From Rhodococcus sp. OK302 (lineage in GTDB: Bacteria > Actinomycetota > Actinomycetes > Mycobacteriales > Mycobacteriaceae), in assembly GCF_002245895.1 (NCBI RefSeq), contig NZ_NPJZ01000001.1, positions 496,001 through 560,000 on the forward strand: a stretch of 64,000 nucleotides of DNA, written 5' to 3'. Position numbers and translations under genes: made by a program. Positions 17,302 to 26,219 of the stretch are shown piece after piece. The notes below the pieces were generated by a model. The model was not told the origin of the DNA. It saw only the letters and a program-made list of their open reading frames with translations, and did not search any database. Position 1 is the stretch's first letter; every line of letters begins with the position of its first letter.

Positions 17302-18858
17302 ATGTTCAGAAGTCGCTGGGCGGTCGCCGCTGTTGCGTGCGTAACTGTCGCCGCATTGGTTTCCTCGTGCGGTAGCTCCGATTCATCCGTCGCTGCGGGG
17401 CAGGGGGAAGTCGATACCAACACAACCTTGTCGGTGGGTTGGACCGTGGCGGTGAGTACGCTCGACCCGCATATGGCGACAACGGAACTTGCATCATTTC
17501 GCTTCGGACTCAACAACATTTACGACCGACTATTCTCGGTCGACTACGAAGGCAAGGCCCATGGAATGCTGGCCACCGACTGGACATACAGTGACGCGGG
17601 CACCCAATTGGTGCTCACCTTGCGCGAGGACGCATCGTTCCGCGACGGCACGCCACTCGACGCCAGGGTGGTCAAGTCGAATCTGGATCGCGCGCGCACC
17701 CTCGAGTCCCCGATCGTCAAACGATCTTTGTCGGCCATCTCGGACGTGACGGCGTCCGAACCATACGAGGTGACCGTCAATCTGACAACTCCTACTGACC
17801 AACTCCCCTACATCCTCGCCGGTGTCGCAGGCGTCATGATGAACCCGACACTGTTCGAGAACGGCGATCCGGGAAACTCCGCCGACGGCTCGGGTGCATA
17901 CAGCATCGAATCATGGGTGCCCGGCGAGAAGCTCACGCTGGTCCGCGACCGCAACGACTACTGGGACGCCGCTGCCGCTAAGCCTGCTCGCATTGAATAC
18001 GCCGGCATCCCCGACTTCCAAGCGTTCACCAACGCGGTTGCCGGTGGCCAGATCGACATCGGCCAGTTTCAGCCCGGGAACGTCGCAGCAGTCAAAGGTC
18101 GTCCTGGTCTTGTCACCGTTCCCGTGGATTCCGGTGTGGGCATGGAGATCTCGATCAATCGGAACGTGAAACCACTCGACGATCTTCGGGTACGTCAGGC
18201 ACTTAACCACGCAATTGACCGAAACACGATCACCGAGGCCCTGTATCCGGGATCGCGTGTCCGCTGGCAATTCGTACCCGAAGGACTTCCAGGGTTCGAT
18301 AAAAACCTCGAGGAAATCTTCCCGTACGATCCGAAGAAGGCCAAGGCGCTCCTTGCGGAGGCAGGCTATCCGAACGGTATCGATCTGGGCGAGGTGGCGG
18401 TGTCCTCGTCAACGACACCTGGTCTAGCCGACGTCGTGCAGAAGCAATTTGCGGAATCGGGCATCCGCTTCGAGCCGCGGGTGCTCGAAAGCCTCGAGGT
18501 GTACTCGCAATTCGCATCCGGACGGTATCCGTTGATGGTCGGGTTCTCTTCTTACGGTATCAGTTTCGCGGCCGGCCTCAATCTACGGAGCGGACCAAAT
18601 CAGAATCCCGCGGGATTAACCCCGGAGTACGAGACGTTGATCGCCGCAGTCACGGACTCCCGACGCACCGAAGAAGAACGCACGGCTAGCAAGGTGAAAC
18701 TCAACACCTACCTGACTCAAGAGGCCTGGGGTATACCGATCGAGTGGACCACGTACTCGTGGGTGATGAGCGACAAGGTCGGAAACTTCAGTGCGGAACT
18801 CGATTACGCCACAACGTGGGGTCCGGTCGATATGAGGTACCTGACAATTACCAAGTAA
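17302..18858 (+). CDS. Extracellular solute-binding lipoprotein, family 5 (peptide/nickel type)
   Basis: The 518-residue protein is the likely ligand receptor of the DppBCDF-like importer. It has a lipoprotein signal with the lipobox VSSC (Cys23). The SBP_bac_5 features are DPHMATTELASFRFGLNNIYDRLF near the start and DDLRVRQALNHAIDRNTITEALYPG in the middle. Length is typical. It is encoded 550 bases after the ATPases, behind a terminator, so it probably has its own promoter and is made in excess over the membrane components, a common arrangement. The ligand cannot be predicted from motifs. Confidence 0.92.
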   Translation: MFRSRWAVAAVACVTVAALVSSCGSSDSSVAAGQGEVDTNTTLSVGWTVAVSTLDPHMATTELASFRFGLNNIYDRLFSVDYEGKAHGMLATDWTYSDAGTQLVLTLREDASFRDGTPLDARVVKSNLDRARTLESPIVKRSLSAISDVTASEPYEVTVNLTTPTDQLPYILAGVAGVMMNPTLFENGDPGNSADGSGAYSIESWVPGEKLTLVRDRNDYWDAAAAKPARIEYAGIPDFQAFTNAVAGGQIDIGQFQPGNVAAVKGRPGLVTVPVDSGVGMEISINRNVKPLDDLRVRQALNHAIDRNTITEALYPGSRVRWQFVPEGLPGFDKNLEEIFPYDPKKAKALLAEAGYPNGIDLGEVAVSSSTTPGLADVVQKQFAESGIRFEPRVLESLEVYSQFASGRYPLMVGFSSYGISFAAGLNLRSGPNQNPAGLTPEYETLIAAVTDSRRTEEERTASKVKLNTYLTQEAWGIPIEWTTYSWVMSDKVGNFSAELDYATTWGPVDMRYLTITK

Positions 18859-18868
18859 CAGACAAGCA

Positions 18869-18912
18869 CGGATCCGCACCACCTACCGATGAGGGTAAGC
18901 GGTGCGGATCCG
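18869..18912 (+). terminator. Hairpin after the family-5 binding-protein gene
   Basis: Perfect 12-base arms CGGATCCGCACC and GGTGCGGATCCG flank a 20-base loop, 11 bases after the stop codon. No T-run follows, so it could act as a transcript-stabilising hairpin instead. Confidence 0.5.
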
Positions 18913-19295
18913 TCCAACAGGAAGCAACGCATTGTCGGCCTGGACGGCGACTCCGTGGAGCGCCACTCGCAGTTCACCGGCCAGATCCATGGCGAAATAA
19001 TGCGTGGGTAGTGAGTTCATTCACCGAATGCATTAATCCAATTGGCGTACAACTGTTTTCAAATTTACAGCCGACAAGGTTGAGCGTGGACGACTCCCGA
19101 CAAGCGACGGGCACCGGCGGCTCATCTGTTGATGCCCTAGTCGCACCGTCCGTTCGCAACTGACTGGCCGGCATCAAGGTTTGCGAATTGCGATAGAGAT
19201 CGAAAATTTGCGTCATTTTGTCGAAATCGATTGCATCGCAGTGAATTTAAATAGAACACGAGTATTGCCTTACTTAACTGGGGGAGCTATGGTTT

Positions 19296-19322
19296 AAATA
19301 TCAATCGAATCGGTTGATATTT
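19296..19322. promoter_or_regulatory. Palindromic operator candidate for the sugar-type ABC operon
   Basis: Arms AAATATCAATCG and CGGTTGATATTT match at 11 of 12 positions around a 3-base centre. It lies about 100 bases upstream of the preferred ATPase start at 19424. Size and symmetry suit a LacI- or GntR-type regulator; no such gene is adjacent. Confidence 0.55.
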
Positions 19323-19423
19323 GCAGTGGCCTTCTCGATGTTGTTGTAGCCGACGACGTGGAAGATGATGCCGTGGACTGCTTTCCGGATGCAGATAGTT
19401 ACCAACGAACCGAAAGGGTTACG

Positions 19424-20971
19424 GTGGTCGATCAATCTCAAGTAGCGGCAGGAACTGTTCCAGTACTGTCGATTCACGATGCGCGGATGGAGTTCGCCGG
19501 CGTGAAGGCACTGCGGGGTGTAAACCTCGAACTCCGGTCAGGCCAAGTGCATGCACTTCTAGGTCCGAACGGCTGTGGGAAGTCAACGTTGATCAAGGTT
19601 CTCGCAGGATTCCATGAACCTGCAAAATCGACGGTACTCACGTTTGGCGGAGCCCGGTACGAACCGTGGGGTACGGCACACCGTGCCGAGAGTCTACGTT
19701 TCGTCCACCAGGACCTCGGTCTGGTGGACGAGCTCGACACAATAGACAACTTTGCTCTCACCCTTGGCTATCAGCGGACACGCTCGGGTCGGATCGACTG
19801 GCTGAGAGAGCGTAGACGCGCCGAACGGCTTGTTCGGAAGTTCGTCACCGATCTCGACGTGACGGTACCCCTCTCCAGGCTGACGCAGGTACAGCGCACA
19901 ACTGTTGCAATCGCACGAGCGCTGGCAGATGTGGATGGCGTGGGAAGCGTTCTGGTACTCGACGAACCCACTGCGTCGCTCTCGAACGTCGAAGTGCAGG
20001 AGCTCCTGACAACCCTTCGCGAGGTTCGTGCGACGGGGACTGCCATACTCTACGTCTCGCATCGAATGGATGAGATCTTCGAAATAGCAGACAGCTACAC
20101 AGTTCTCAGGAATGGTTCAGTTGTCGGGCAGGGCCAGGTAGCAGATACCAATGCGCAAATCCTTGTTGACCTGATCGCCGGCGAGTCGATCTCGGCGCGG
20201 GATCGATCAAATGAGAATCAAACCGCGTTTACCGCAACTGGTCACGATACGTTCGAGGTCTTCGGGCTGTCCGGGCCCACTCTCCACAATGTGGGCTTGA
20301 CGGTTCGAAGTGGTGAAATAGTTGGAATTGCCGGACTTTTGGGTTCCGGTCGCGATGAACTCCCCTACGCAGCGGTCGGCGAGAGTCGCGACGGAACCTC
20401 AGCCCGCTGGAAACTCAACGGCACTGAGTGGTCACCGCGAAGTATCGGCGAATGTATCGAGAGGGGAATTGCTTTCGTCCCTGGCGAACGACTTCGAGAA
20501 GGTGTGATCGCCTCGTTCAGCGTTCTCGAAAATGCCTCTCTGTCAGTACTTTCCAAACTCGGCACCCGGGGTTGGCTGGCAAGGGGGGTCGAGCGCGAGC
20601 AGTTCAAACATTATGCGGAGAAGCTGAAGATTCCGATCGGCGCGCAGGACCGTTCGGTTGTCACCCTCAGTGGAGGAAATCAGCAGAAGGTTCTCCTGAC
20701 CCGCTGGCTATGGGTTCGACCTCGGTTGATAATCCTTGCCGAGCCGACCGCTGGTGTTGACGTCGGCACTCGCCACGCGCTGTACGAAATGATTCGTGCC
20801 CAAGCAGCGACCGGATTGGCAGTTTTGGTTGCGTCATCCGACTTCGATGATCTCGTCGAATTGTGCGATCGCGTCATCACGCTCAGATCCGGAACGATAG
20901 TGGACGAATCCGTCGGAGCAGAAATCTCTGCCACGAATCTGGTAGCACTCATGGAAGGAGTTGACAACTGA
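19424..20971 (+). CDS. Sugar-type ABC transporter ATPase with two nucleotide-binding domains (RbsA/MglA-like)
   Basis: The protein contains two tandem ATPase domains. The first has Walker A GPNGCGKST and Walker B SVLVLDEPTASL. In the second, Walker A is degenerate (GLLGSGRDE), as usual in RbsA/MglA proteins, with LSGGNQQKVLLTRWL and LIILAEPTAGVDVG. An upstream GTG at 19358 is possible, but GTG at 19424 is preferred because GAAAGGG lies 5-6 bases before it, giving 515 residues. The stop overlaps the permease ATG by one base. It probably powers uptake of a sugar or sugar-like compound; no binding-protein gene is adjacent. Confidence 0.9.
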   Translation: MVDQSQVAAGTVPVLSIHDARMEFAGVKALRGVNLELRSGQVHALLGPNGCGKSTLIKVLAGFHEPAKSTVLTFGGARYEPWGTAHRAESLRFVHQDLGLVDELDTIDNFALTLGYQRTRSGRIDWLRERRRAERLVRKFVTDLDVTVPLSRLTQVQRTTVAIARALADVDGVGSVLVLDEPTASLSNVEVQELLTTLREVRATGTAILYVSHRMDEIFEIADSYTVLRNGSVVGQGQVADTNAQILVDLIAGESISARDRSNENQTAFTATGHDTFEVFGLSGPTLHNVGLTVRSGEIVGIAGLLGSGRDELPYAAVGESRDGTSARWKLNGTEWSPRSIGECIERGIAFVPGERLREGVIASFSVLENASLSVLSKLGTRGWLARGVEREQFKHYAEKLKIPIGAQDRSVVTLSGGNQQKVLLTRWLWVRPRLIILAEPTAGVDVGTRHALYEMIRAQAATGLAVLVASSDFDDLVELCDRVITLRSGTIVDESVGAEISATNLVALMEGVDN

Positions 20972-21990
20972 TGTCGATTGTCGCCAAAGAAAAACGTACC
21001 GATCTCGATACCCCTCAGTTACGGCCCAGGACTTTCGCTGGAATTCGGAACTGGCTCGGCTTTGGAAATATCAGTGCCGTTTACGTCCTTATCGCCATTG
21101 TTGTGGTCTTCAGTGTCCTGGCCCCCGACACCTTTCTGACCATGGACACTGCGCTACAGATCGTCAATCAGAACGCTGTAGCGGCAATTCTGGCGCTAAG
21201 CCTTGTCGTACCGCTGTCGGCCCACGTCTTCGACCTTTCGGTCGGAGCGATGCTCGGACTTTCTGCGGCGATTGTCGCAACGCTCATGACTACGACGTCG
21301 CTGCCGGTGGTTCTCATCGTCGCAATCGCGCTCTGCGTTGGTGCGATGGTGGGGTTTGCGAATGCGTTCTTTGTCGTCACGCTGAAAGTCGAGTCTCTGA
21401 TCGCTACTCTCGCGTCGGCGGCATTGATCGAAGCGCTCGTCGTCATGATCACCGACGAACAGGTCGTAACCGGGGGTCGACTTTTCGGTTCCTTCGGAGA
21501 ATTGGCCACAGCATCGGTTTTCGGTGTCACTGCACCCGTACTGATCGCGATCACCTTGGCGTTGCTGATCTGGTGGTTGATGGAACACACCGCGACGGGT
21601 CGAAGGATTTATGCAACGGGATTCAACGAGCCGGCTGCCCGTCTTGCAGGTGTACGAACGAGGCGCTTGAGATTCTTTGCCTTGATGATCTCTGCCGTCA
21701 TCGCGGGCATCGCCGGTATCACTCTGGTCGCGCAGGTAAGTTCGGCATCGCCCGACCTCGGGCCGCCGTACCTGCTGACTGCCTTCGCGGCAGCGTTTCT
21801 AGGATCGTCCCAGCTGCGTGGGGGCCGCTTCAATGCCTTCGGCACCCTGTTGGCGGTGGTCCTGTTGGGCACGGGACAGGTCGGGCTCGGTCTGGTGAGC
21901 GCTCCGGTTTGGGCCTCATCGGTGTTCACCGGTTCAGTTCTGCTGGCCGCCTTGGCTCTGCGTTCAGCGCACGCCGACCGTGGACACTGA
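20971..21990 (+). CDS. Sugar-type ABC transporter permease (RbsC-like)
   Basis: The 339-residue protein has 8-10 hydrophobic segments. It carries the family pattern of BPD_transp_2 permeases, including VVPLSAHVFDLSVGAMLGLSA and the ATPase-contact region GRRIYATGFNEPAARLAGVRTRRL. Its ATG overlaps the ATPase stop (TGATG). Only one permease gene is present, which fits a homodimeric RbsC-type channel. The missing binding protein might be the gene truncated at the start of this window. Confidence 0.9.
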   Translation: MSIVAKEKRTDLDTPQLRPRTFAGIRNWLGFGNISAVYVLIAIVVVFSVLAPDTFLTMDTALQIVNQNAVAAILALSLVVPLSAHVFDLSVGAMLGLSAAIVATLMTTTSLPVVLIVAIALCVGAMVGFANAFFVVTLKVESLIATLASAALIEALVVMITDEQVVTGGRLFGSFGELATASVFGVTAPVLIAITLALLIWWLMEHTATGRRIYATGFNEPAARLAGVRTRRLRFFALMISAVIAGIAGITLVAQVSSASPDLGPPYLLTAFAAAFLGSSQLRGGRFNAFGTLLAVVLLGTGQVGLGLVSAPVWASSVFTGSVLLAALALRSAHADRGH

Positions 21991-22086
21991 CTCTACAGGT
22001 GACCTCAGTAAGGGACAGAAGATGTTGCAGTGCAATGATGTTGAACCTAATGTCTGGGCGGTGACGCGGTTGACGGTTCCGGCTCG

Positions 22087-22377
22087 GTGACGACGCCGGG
22101 GGAAACAGTCTTCGACAGGTTCGACCTCACTGACCCGGTTGAATGCAGGATGCGCATGTACGCGAAGTATCTCGTGGACAGAACAGTGGGCCGAGATCGA
22201 GAAAAGATTAAACAAGATCGGGGACAGCAGCAATTCCCATTCGCGACGACTGCCTGGGCGCGAACGAATACTCTAGGTATTCAAGCGATCTGGGCGAGTG
22301 TCGTCCGAAATACGGAATTGTCAAGTTGTTTGGTGTGCAGCTGTCCCAGTCTCCAGCTGTGCGTATGTTCATCTTGA
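22087..22377 (+). CDS. Short open frame, possible truncated gene
   Basis: A GTG-started frame of 96 codons encodes an initially protein-like, charged sequence (DPVECRMRMYAKYLVDR, then VGRDREKIKQ) that degenerates after about 50 residues as it approaches the transposase remnant. It resembles no family I recognise. It may be the 5' end of a gene disrupted by the insertion sequence, or chance. Confidence 0.2.
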   Translation: MTTPGETVFDRFDLTDPVECRMRMYAKYLVDRTVGRDREKIKQDRGQQQFPFATTAWARTNTLGIQAIWASVVRNTELSSCLVCSCPSLQLCVCSS

Positions 22378-22678
22378 TCTGAGCTGCGGCTTTCCTACGA
22401 GCAACTCCCGCAGCCCGCAGCTTCGCGTACTCGACTCGTCCGGGTGTCGCGGGCGTCCTCCATACCCGGACGAGGAGGTTCCTGCTTTCCTGGACTAGGA
22501 GTACACGCCGCTGAAGGCGCAAGGCGTCGGCGTGTGTGAGACAGCCCAACGGCTGGGGCGGGATCCGTCGACGATCTCGCGGGAACTGCGACGCAATGCG
22601 GCCACTCGCGACCGGAAGCTCGATTGCCGAGCCGGCGGCGCTCAGCGGAAGGCCGAATTGTTGGCCCCTGCTTCAAGA
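22343..22678. mobile_element. IS30-family transposase remnants in opposite orientations
   Basis: On the minus strand, 22343-22498 encodes an N-terminal helix-turn-helix fragment of actinobacterial IS30-type transposases (EYAKLRAAGVARRKAAAQ, then NIRTAGDWD). On the plus strand, 22499-22678 encodes the second helix-turn-helix (GVCETAQRLGRDPSTISREL, then RRNAATRDRKLD). In an intact element these follow one another on one strand. The catalytic DDE domain is missing, so the element is dead and partly inverted. Confidence 0.7.
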
Positions 22679-22774
22679 TCGCCTTCCGTCCCAGCGCCTC
22701 GACGAGCGACGCAGTACCTCGTGCAAATGAAGCCAGTCACCCCCTTCCCTAATTAGAACGGACACGTGATTCAC

Positions 22775-23557
22775 ATGAGCAGGACCTACGTTGTGACCGG
22801 ATCCGCATCCGGTATCGGTCATGCAACAAAATCCATCTTGGAAAACCGGGGTCACCGCGTTGTAGGTGTCGACATCCACAACGCTGACGTAGAGGTCGAT
22901 CTCTCTACCACCGTCGGACGAGATTCACTGTGTCAGAAGGTCTCTGATCTCACAGAGGGTCGCATCGACGCCGTCGTTGCCGCGGCTGGAGTGGCGCATC
23001 GGACCTCCCAATCGGTCAAAGTGAACTATTTCGGTGCGATCTCAACACTCGAGTCATTGCGTCCACTGCTCCTTTCCTCTGAGGCTCCCCGGGCAGTCGT
23101 CGTGGCGTCATTCGCGGCTCTGATGGCGTACGACATCGATCTGCTAGATGCGCTTTCCACTGGCGACGAGGCGACCGCATCGGCGATCGCCGATCGTATC
23201 GCCCGTACCAAACGCGCAGCGACGATTTACGCGTCGACGAAGCGAGCAATTGCCGAATGGGTTCGCTCAGCTTCGATCTCGGCCGAGTGGGCCGGTGAGG
23301 GTATTCCGCTCAATGCCGTGGGCCCAGGTGTGATCTTCTCGCCGATGACTACGCCGATGATGGAAGACAAACGACAGTGGGAGCAGCTCTTGAAGGCGGT
23401 TCCGATGCCGCTCACCGGTCGACCGGGTCAGCCGGTCTCGGTTGCCTACCTCCTCGCATGGCTGGTGAGCGAGGAGAACACAAACTTGACAGGTCAGGTC
23501 ATGTTCATCGATAGCGGCGCCGACGCGGTTATCCGGGGTGCGCGCGTGTTCGACTGA
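22775..23557 (+). CDS. Short-chain dehydrogenase/reductase, 3-alpha-hydroxysteroid-dehydrogenase-like
   Basis: The 260-residue SDR has the cofactor motif TGSASGIG near the N-terminus. It has an AAAGVAHRT equivalent of NNAG and the active-site YASTK segment. Overall pattern, including VGVDIHNADVEVDLST, VNYFGAI and the C-terminal MFIDSGADAVIRG, recalls the 3-alpha-hydroxysteroid dehydrogenase/carbonyl reductase of Comamonas testosteroni. That resemblance is from memory. The ATG at 22775 aligns with that homologue; a GTG at 22766 is an alternative. It lies just downstream of the IS30 debris and could act on an alcohol or ketone entering the upstream pathway. Confidence 0.85.
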   Translation: MSRTYVVTGSASGIGHATKSILENRGHRVVGVDIHNADVEVDLSTTVGRDSLCQKVSDLTEGRIDAVVAAAGVAHRTSQSVKVNYFGAISTLESLRPLLLSSEAPRAVVVASFAALMAYDIDLLDALSTGDEATASAIADRIARTKRAATIYASTKRAIAEWVRSASISAEWAGEGIPLNAVGPGVIFSPMTTPMMEDKRQWEQLLKAVPMPLTGRPGQPVSVAYLLAWLVSEENTNLTGQVMFIDSGADAVIRGARVFD

Positions 23558-24203
23558 TGCAACTCTGGCACCAAAGACGGCATCGCAGTTCGCGGTATGT
23601 GAACAACAGCGCCGAAAACAGTCATCAGCCGACCCGGCAGCGGGAGCGGTCCTTCAACTGGCCGAGAAGCTGGTACTCGAGAAGCTCGAGCACTTCGTCG
23701 GAGTCACCGAATCCAACATCCTCCAGCGCCCCCGCGCGTGCGTCCTCGCCCAATGGGCCTTCTGACTTGGAGAATCTGCAGTGCGGCCCCGGCGATCCAG
23801 GAATGGGCAGACGAGGCCGAAACGGGTTACTACGTCGAAAAGTTGCGCAAGCGCGTGCGACCCGCCCTCGGTGCCGGCCCTGGGGCTGGAGTGCCTGTGC
23901 GGGACGCGCCATCGATGGAGGCGTTGAACACGCGTGGAGAGGGAATTTGTCTCCCGATCCGAGGCGATCCGAGAAGCGGTGCACGCCTGGACTCAGGCCT
24001 CGTAAAAGCACATAAATCCACCCTCAAACACGGAATCACGAAGACGCCGGTATCTACGCAAGACTGAGACGGTGAACGACGGTCGAATCCCGATTGTCCA
24101 TACATCTGATCGACATGCGACGAGTTACGGTTGGCGATCATGACGTGGATCGAGACGACGCAGTCCACGAGCCAATCAAAGAGAGGGTAGCCTCAAACAT
24201 CTT
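23558..24203. other. Gene-poor stretch with toxin-antitoxin debris
   Basis: Nothing convincing is seen from 23558 to about 23780. The rest holds the frameshifted ribbon-helix-helix antitoxin and the toxin-start fragment described separately, then about 130 bases without signal before the SEC-C gene stop. Confidence 0.5.
23780..24067 (+). pseudogene. Decayed toxin-antitoxin pair: CopG/RHH antitoxin with frameshift, plus toxin start
   Basis: In one frame from about 23795 the sequence reads IQEWADEAETGYYVEKLRKR and then GAGPGAGVPVR, a typical N-terminus of actinobacterial ribbon-helix-helix antitoxins. The conserved C-terminus EFVSRSEAIREAVHAWTQAS follows in another frame (23943-24005), with its own stop. 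At least one frameshift therefore separates them. Immediately after, HKSTLKHGIT (24011-24040) matches the start of the toxins usually encoded next, but it runs to a stop within 10 further codons. Family assignment rests on remembered consensus. Confidence 0.7.
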
Positions 24204-26117
24204 CTAGCGCATCGCAAATCGAGCACTCAGGAACTCAACCAACTGCCACGGCTGGGTATCCGGCGAGTCGATCAACGCGATCAACGCATCCTTGTCTTCC
24301 ACTGCAATCGGCTCGATTCCACCAAAAGTCCGCATCGTGGCGCCGGCGGGCAGCACCCGGGTGCACACTAGTGCGCCGGCTTCAAGGTTCAGACTCCCCC
24401 ACTCGTCGGCGACGTCATGAACATCTCCGGTACGGACGTCACTCAACGTCAGCGACGTACCCGGAACCGTCGAGACAACCTCGTACACCGACCGCGGCAC
24501 CTCCAACCATCGCTGCGCCAGTTCCAACTCGTCGGCAGGCAGTAGTTCACCGCGACGCCCTATGAATGCTTCGAAGATGTTTCCGTCGAATAGTGCTGCG
24601 TCGACTGCCAATCCGCCTTCGAGTGCTCGGGTCAGCGCATCCTCGTCATCCCAATGCTGAGCACGAACCTCGGCGAGGTCGAATACCTCGTCGAAGTACT
24701 CCGGCGTGCGCGAGAACAGTTGCGCCTTCACGTACAGCCAGTTCGCCCGGTCGTCGAACGTAACTTCCGCCTTACCCAGATGGCAGACCTTGAACTTTCG
24801 ACCAGATCCACACCAGCACTTGTCATTACGACCCAATTCCGGATGATCGGCCGGGGCATATCGGGCTAGCACGTCGTGCAAGATTTCCGATTCGCCGCCC
24901 TCGATCCGGCCCAGCAAAGCGAGCGCGCGCGTAGCGTCACTGCGATCGGCAACCAGAAGTGCGAGATCGAAAATTGCTGGGACCCAATCGGGATCGCGGT
25001 CGAGCGCGCTTTCGTAGTACGCCTCGGCGACGATGATCTTGCCGAGGCTGTCTGCTGCCTTGCCGGCAAGCCAGTACGCCGCGGGCTTCACACGACGCGG
25101 CCCCTTGTCTGCCAGTGCCGTGGCTACTGCGTGCAATACCTCGTCATGATCGTCGAGCTCGGACAGCAATTCGAGGGCCGCGGCCGCTGCCGGAGGCTCG
25201 GCAATACCCACATAAATCTGAGGGTTTTCCGTGATCTGTTTGCGTGCCCAATCACCGATGCCCGACGTGTCTTCGGGGAACTCGAGATGCGCAGCCGACA
25301 CCAGATCAACGAGCGCGATGACCGCTGATGCCTCGTCGGCATGCAGATTGTCGCGGATCTCGAGCATCCGAGCGCGGTTAGCCAAATGGTATGCCTCGAA
25401 ATCGAAACCTTCGATCGCGACGTAATCACCGTCGCGGACGTAGCCGGCCGAGTCGAGCAGTTCACCCAAAGGGGCGGCCGGCTGGCGGAACAGTGACGGA
25501 TCCTCGAGCATCAACTGCCAGACAATCGCGTCGAGGGTTTCGGCACCGGTCTCGCTGAGGATGCTCCCGAGTGCGTCCCCGAAGCTGGGGGCAGGATCAA
25601 GCACTTCGGCGATCGTGCACAGCGTCAACTCACGGTCCGCGACAAAAAGCCCGATCAAATCGCCGGCCGCGCATTCGGAGAGTGCGTCGGAGGCCAGCAG
25701 GAAACCTTCATCAGCCGGAAACTTCGGATCGTCGATTCCGCGTTCGGCAAGGATGTCGTCGTCAAGACCGCGATGTACGACGCGCATCTCCCGGTCCTCG
25801 TCTTCCTCGAAGCTGTCGAGGAAGACGCGCAGGACCATCAGATCAGGATTGGCGTCGAGTACGCCTGAGCTGATCTCAGCGTCGGTAAGCCGATGAGTGA
25901 GCACACGGTGCTCGAAGAGTGTGTCGAGAGCTGCGTAACGCTCCCCACTCAAATACCCGAGCAGTGGATCTTCGACATACTCCACAAACTCCGTCATGTC
26001 GTCGGCCGTGCCATGCCCGGCCTCGGCCAGCAAGTTTCCCCAGTCCGCCGCGGTCTGAGGGCCATGCTGACGCAACAACTCCATCGCAGCTTCGGCGATC
26101 AAGTCATTAGGATCCAT
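24204..26117 (-). CDS. SEC-C motif protein, tandem paralogue 1
   Basis: The 637-residue cytoplasmic, acidic protein is largely helical. It has a SEC-C zinc-binding motif CWCGSGRKFKVCHLGK in its C-terminal half, as found at the end of SecA. The segment before it (EAYYESALDRDPDWVPAIFDLALL) looks TPR-like. A GTG at 26129 is possible, but ATG at 26117 is preferred because AGGTGA lies 6-8 bases before it. The adjacent gene 26220-28091 is a clear paralogue with the same layout. Function is unknown; a metal-dependent protein-interaction or chaperone-like role is inference. Confidence 0.8.
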   Translation of the reverse strand: MDPNDLIAEAAMELLRQHGPQTAADWGNLLAEAGHGTADDMTEFVEYVEDPLLGYLSGERYAALDTLFEHRVLTHRLTDAEISSGVLDANPDLMVLRVFLDSFEEDEDREMRVVHRGLDDDILAERGIDDPKFPADEGFLLASDALSECAAGDLIGLFVADRELTLCTIAEVLDPAPSFGDALGSILSETGAETLDAIVWQLMLEDPSLFRQPAAPLGELLDSAGYVRDGDYVAIEGFDFEAYHLANRARMLEIRDNLHADEASAVIALVDLVSAAHLEFPEDTSGIGDWARKQITENPQIYVGIAEPPAAAAALELLSELDDHDEVLHAVATALADKGPRRVKPAAYWLAGKAADSLGKIIVAEAYYESALDRDPDWVPAIFDLALLVADRSDATRALALLGRIEGGESEILHDVLARYAPADHPELGRNDKCWCGSGRKFKVCHLGKAEVTFDDRANWLYVKAQLFSRTPEYFDEVFDLAEVRAQHWDDEDALTRALEGGLAVDAALFDGNIFEAFIGRRGELLPADELELAQRWLEVPRSVYEVVSTVPGTSLTLSDVRTGDVHDVADEWGSLNLEAGALVCTRVLPAGATMRTFGGIEPIAVEDKDALIALIDSPDTQPWQLVEFLSARFAMR

Positions 26118-26219
26118 CGGTTCGGTCACCTATATAACTTTAACGGGTTGACACTTCCTAGGTCAGACAGCATCAGTCGGAGGTGAAGGTTGTGTCGAAC
26201 AGTGGCGACCAAAGCGTCT

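Larger units (their letters stand above)
18859..19423. other. AT-richer intergenic region between two transport operons
   Basis: No gene is supported on either strand. It starts with a 12-base-arm hairpin (18869-18912) and ends with a palindrome (19296-19322) ahead of the sugar-type ABC operon. The stretch from about 19160 to 19320 is visibly richer in A and T than its surroundings, as expected for a promoter region. Confidence 0.5.

Noticed and set aside
19252..19266. Possible KstR-like half-site TAGAACACGAGTATT
   Set aside because: Only one half matches the remembered steroid-regulator palindrome; the second half is too different.
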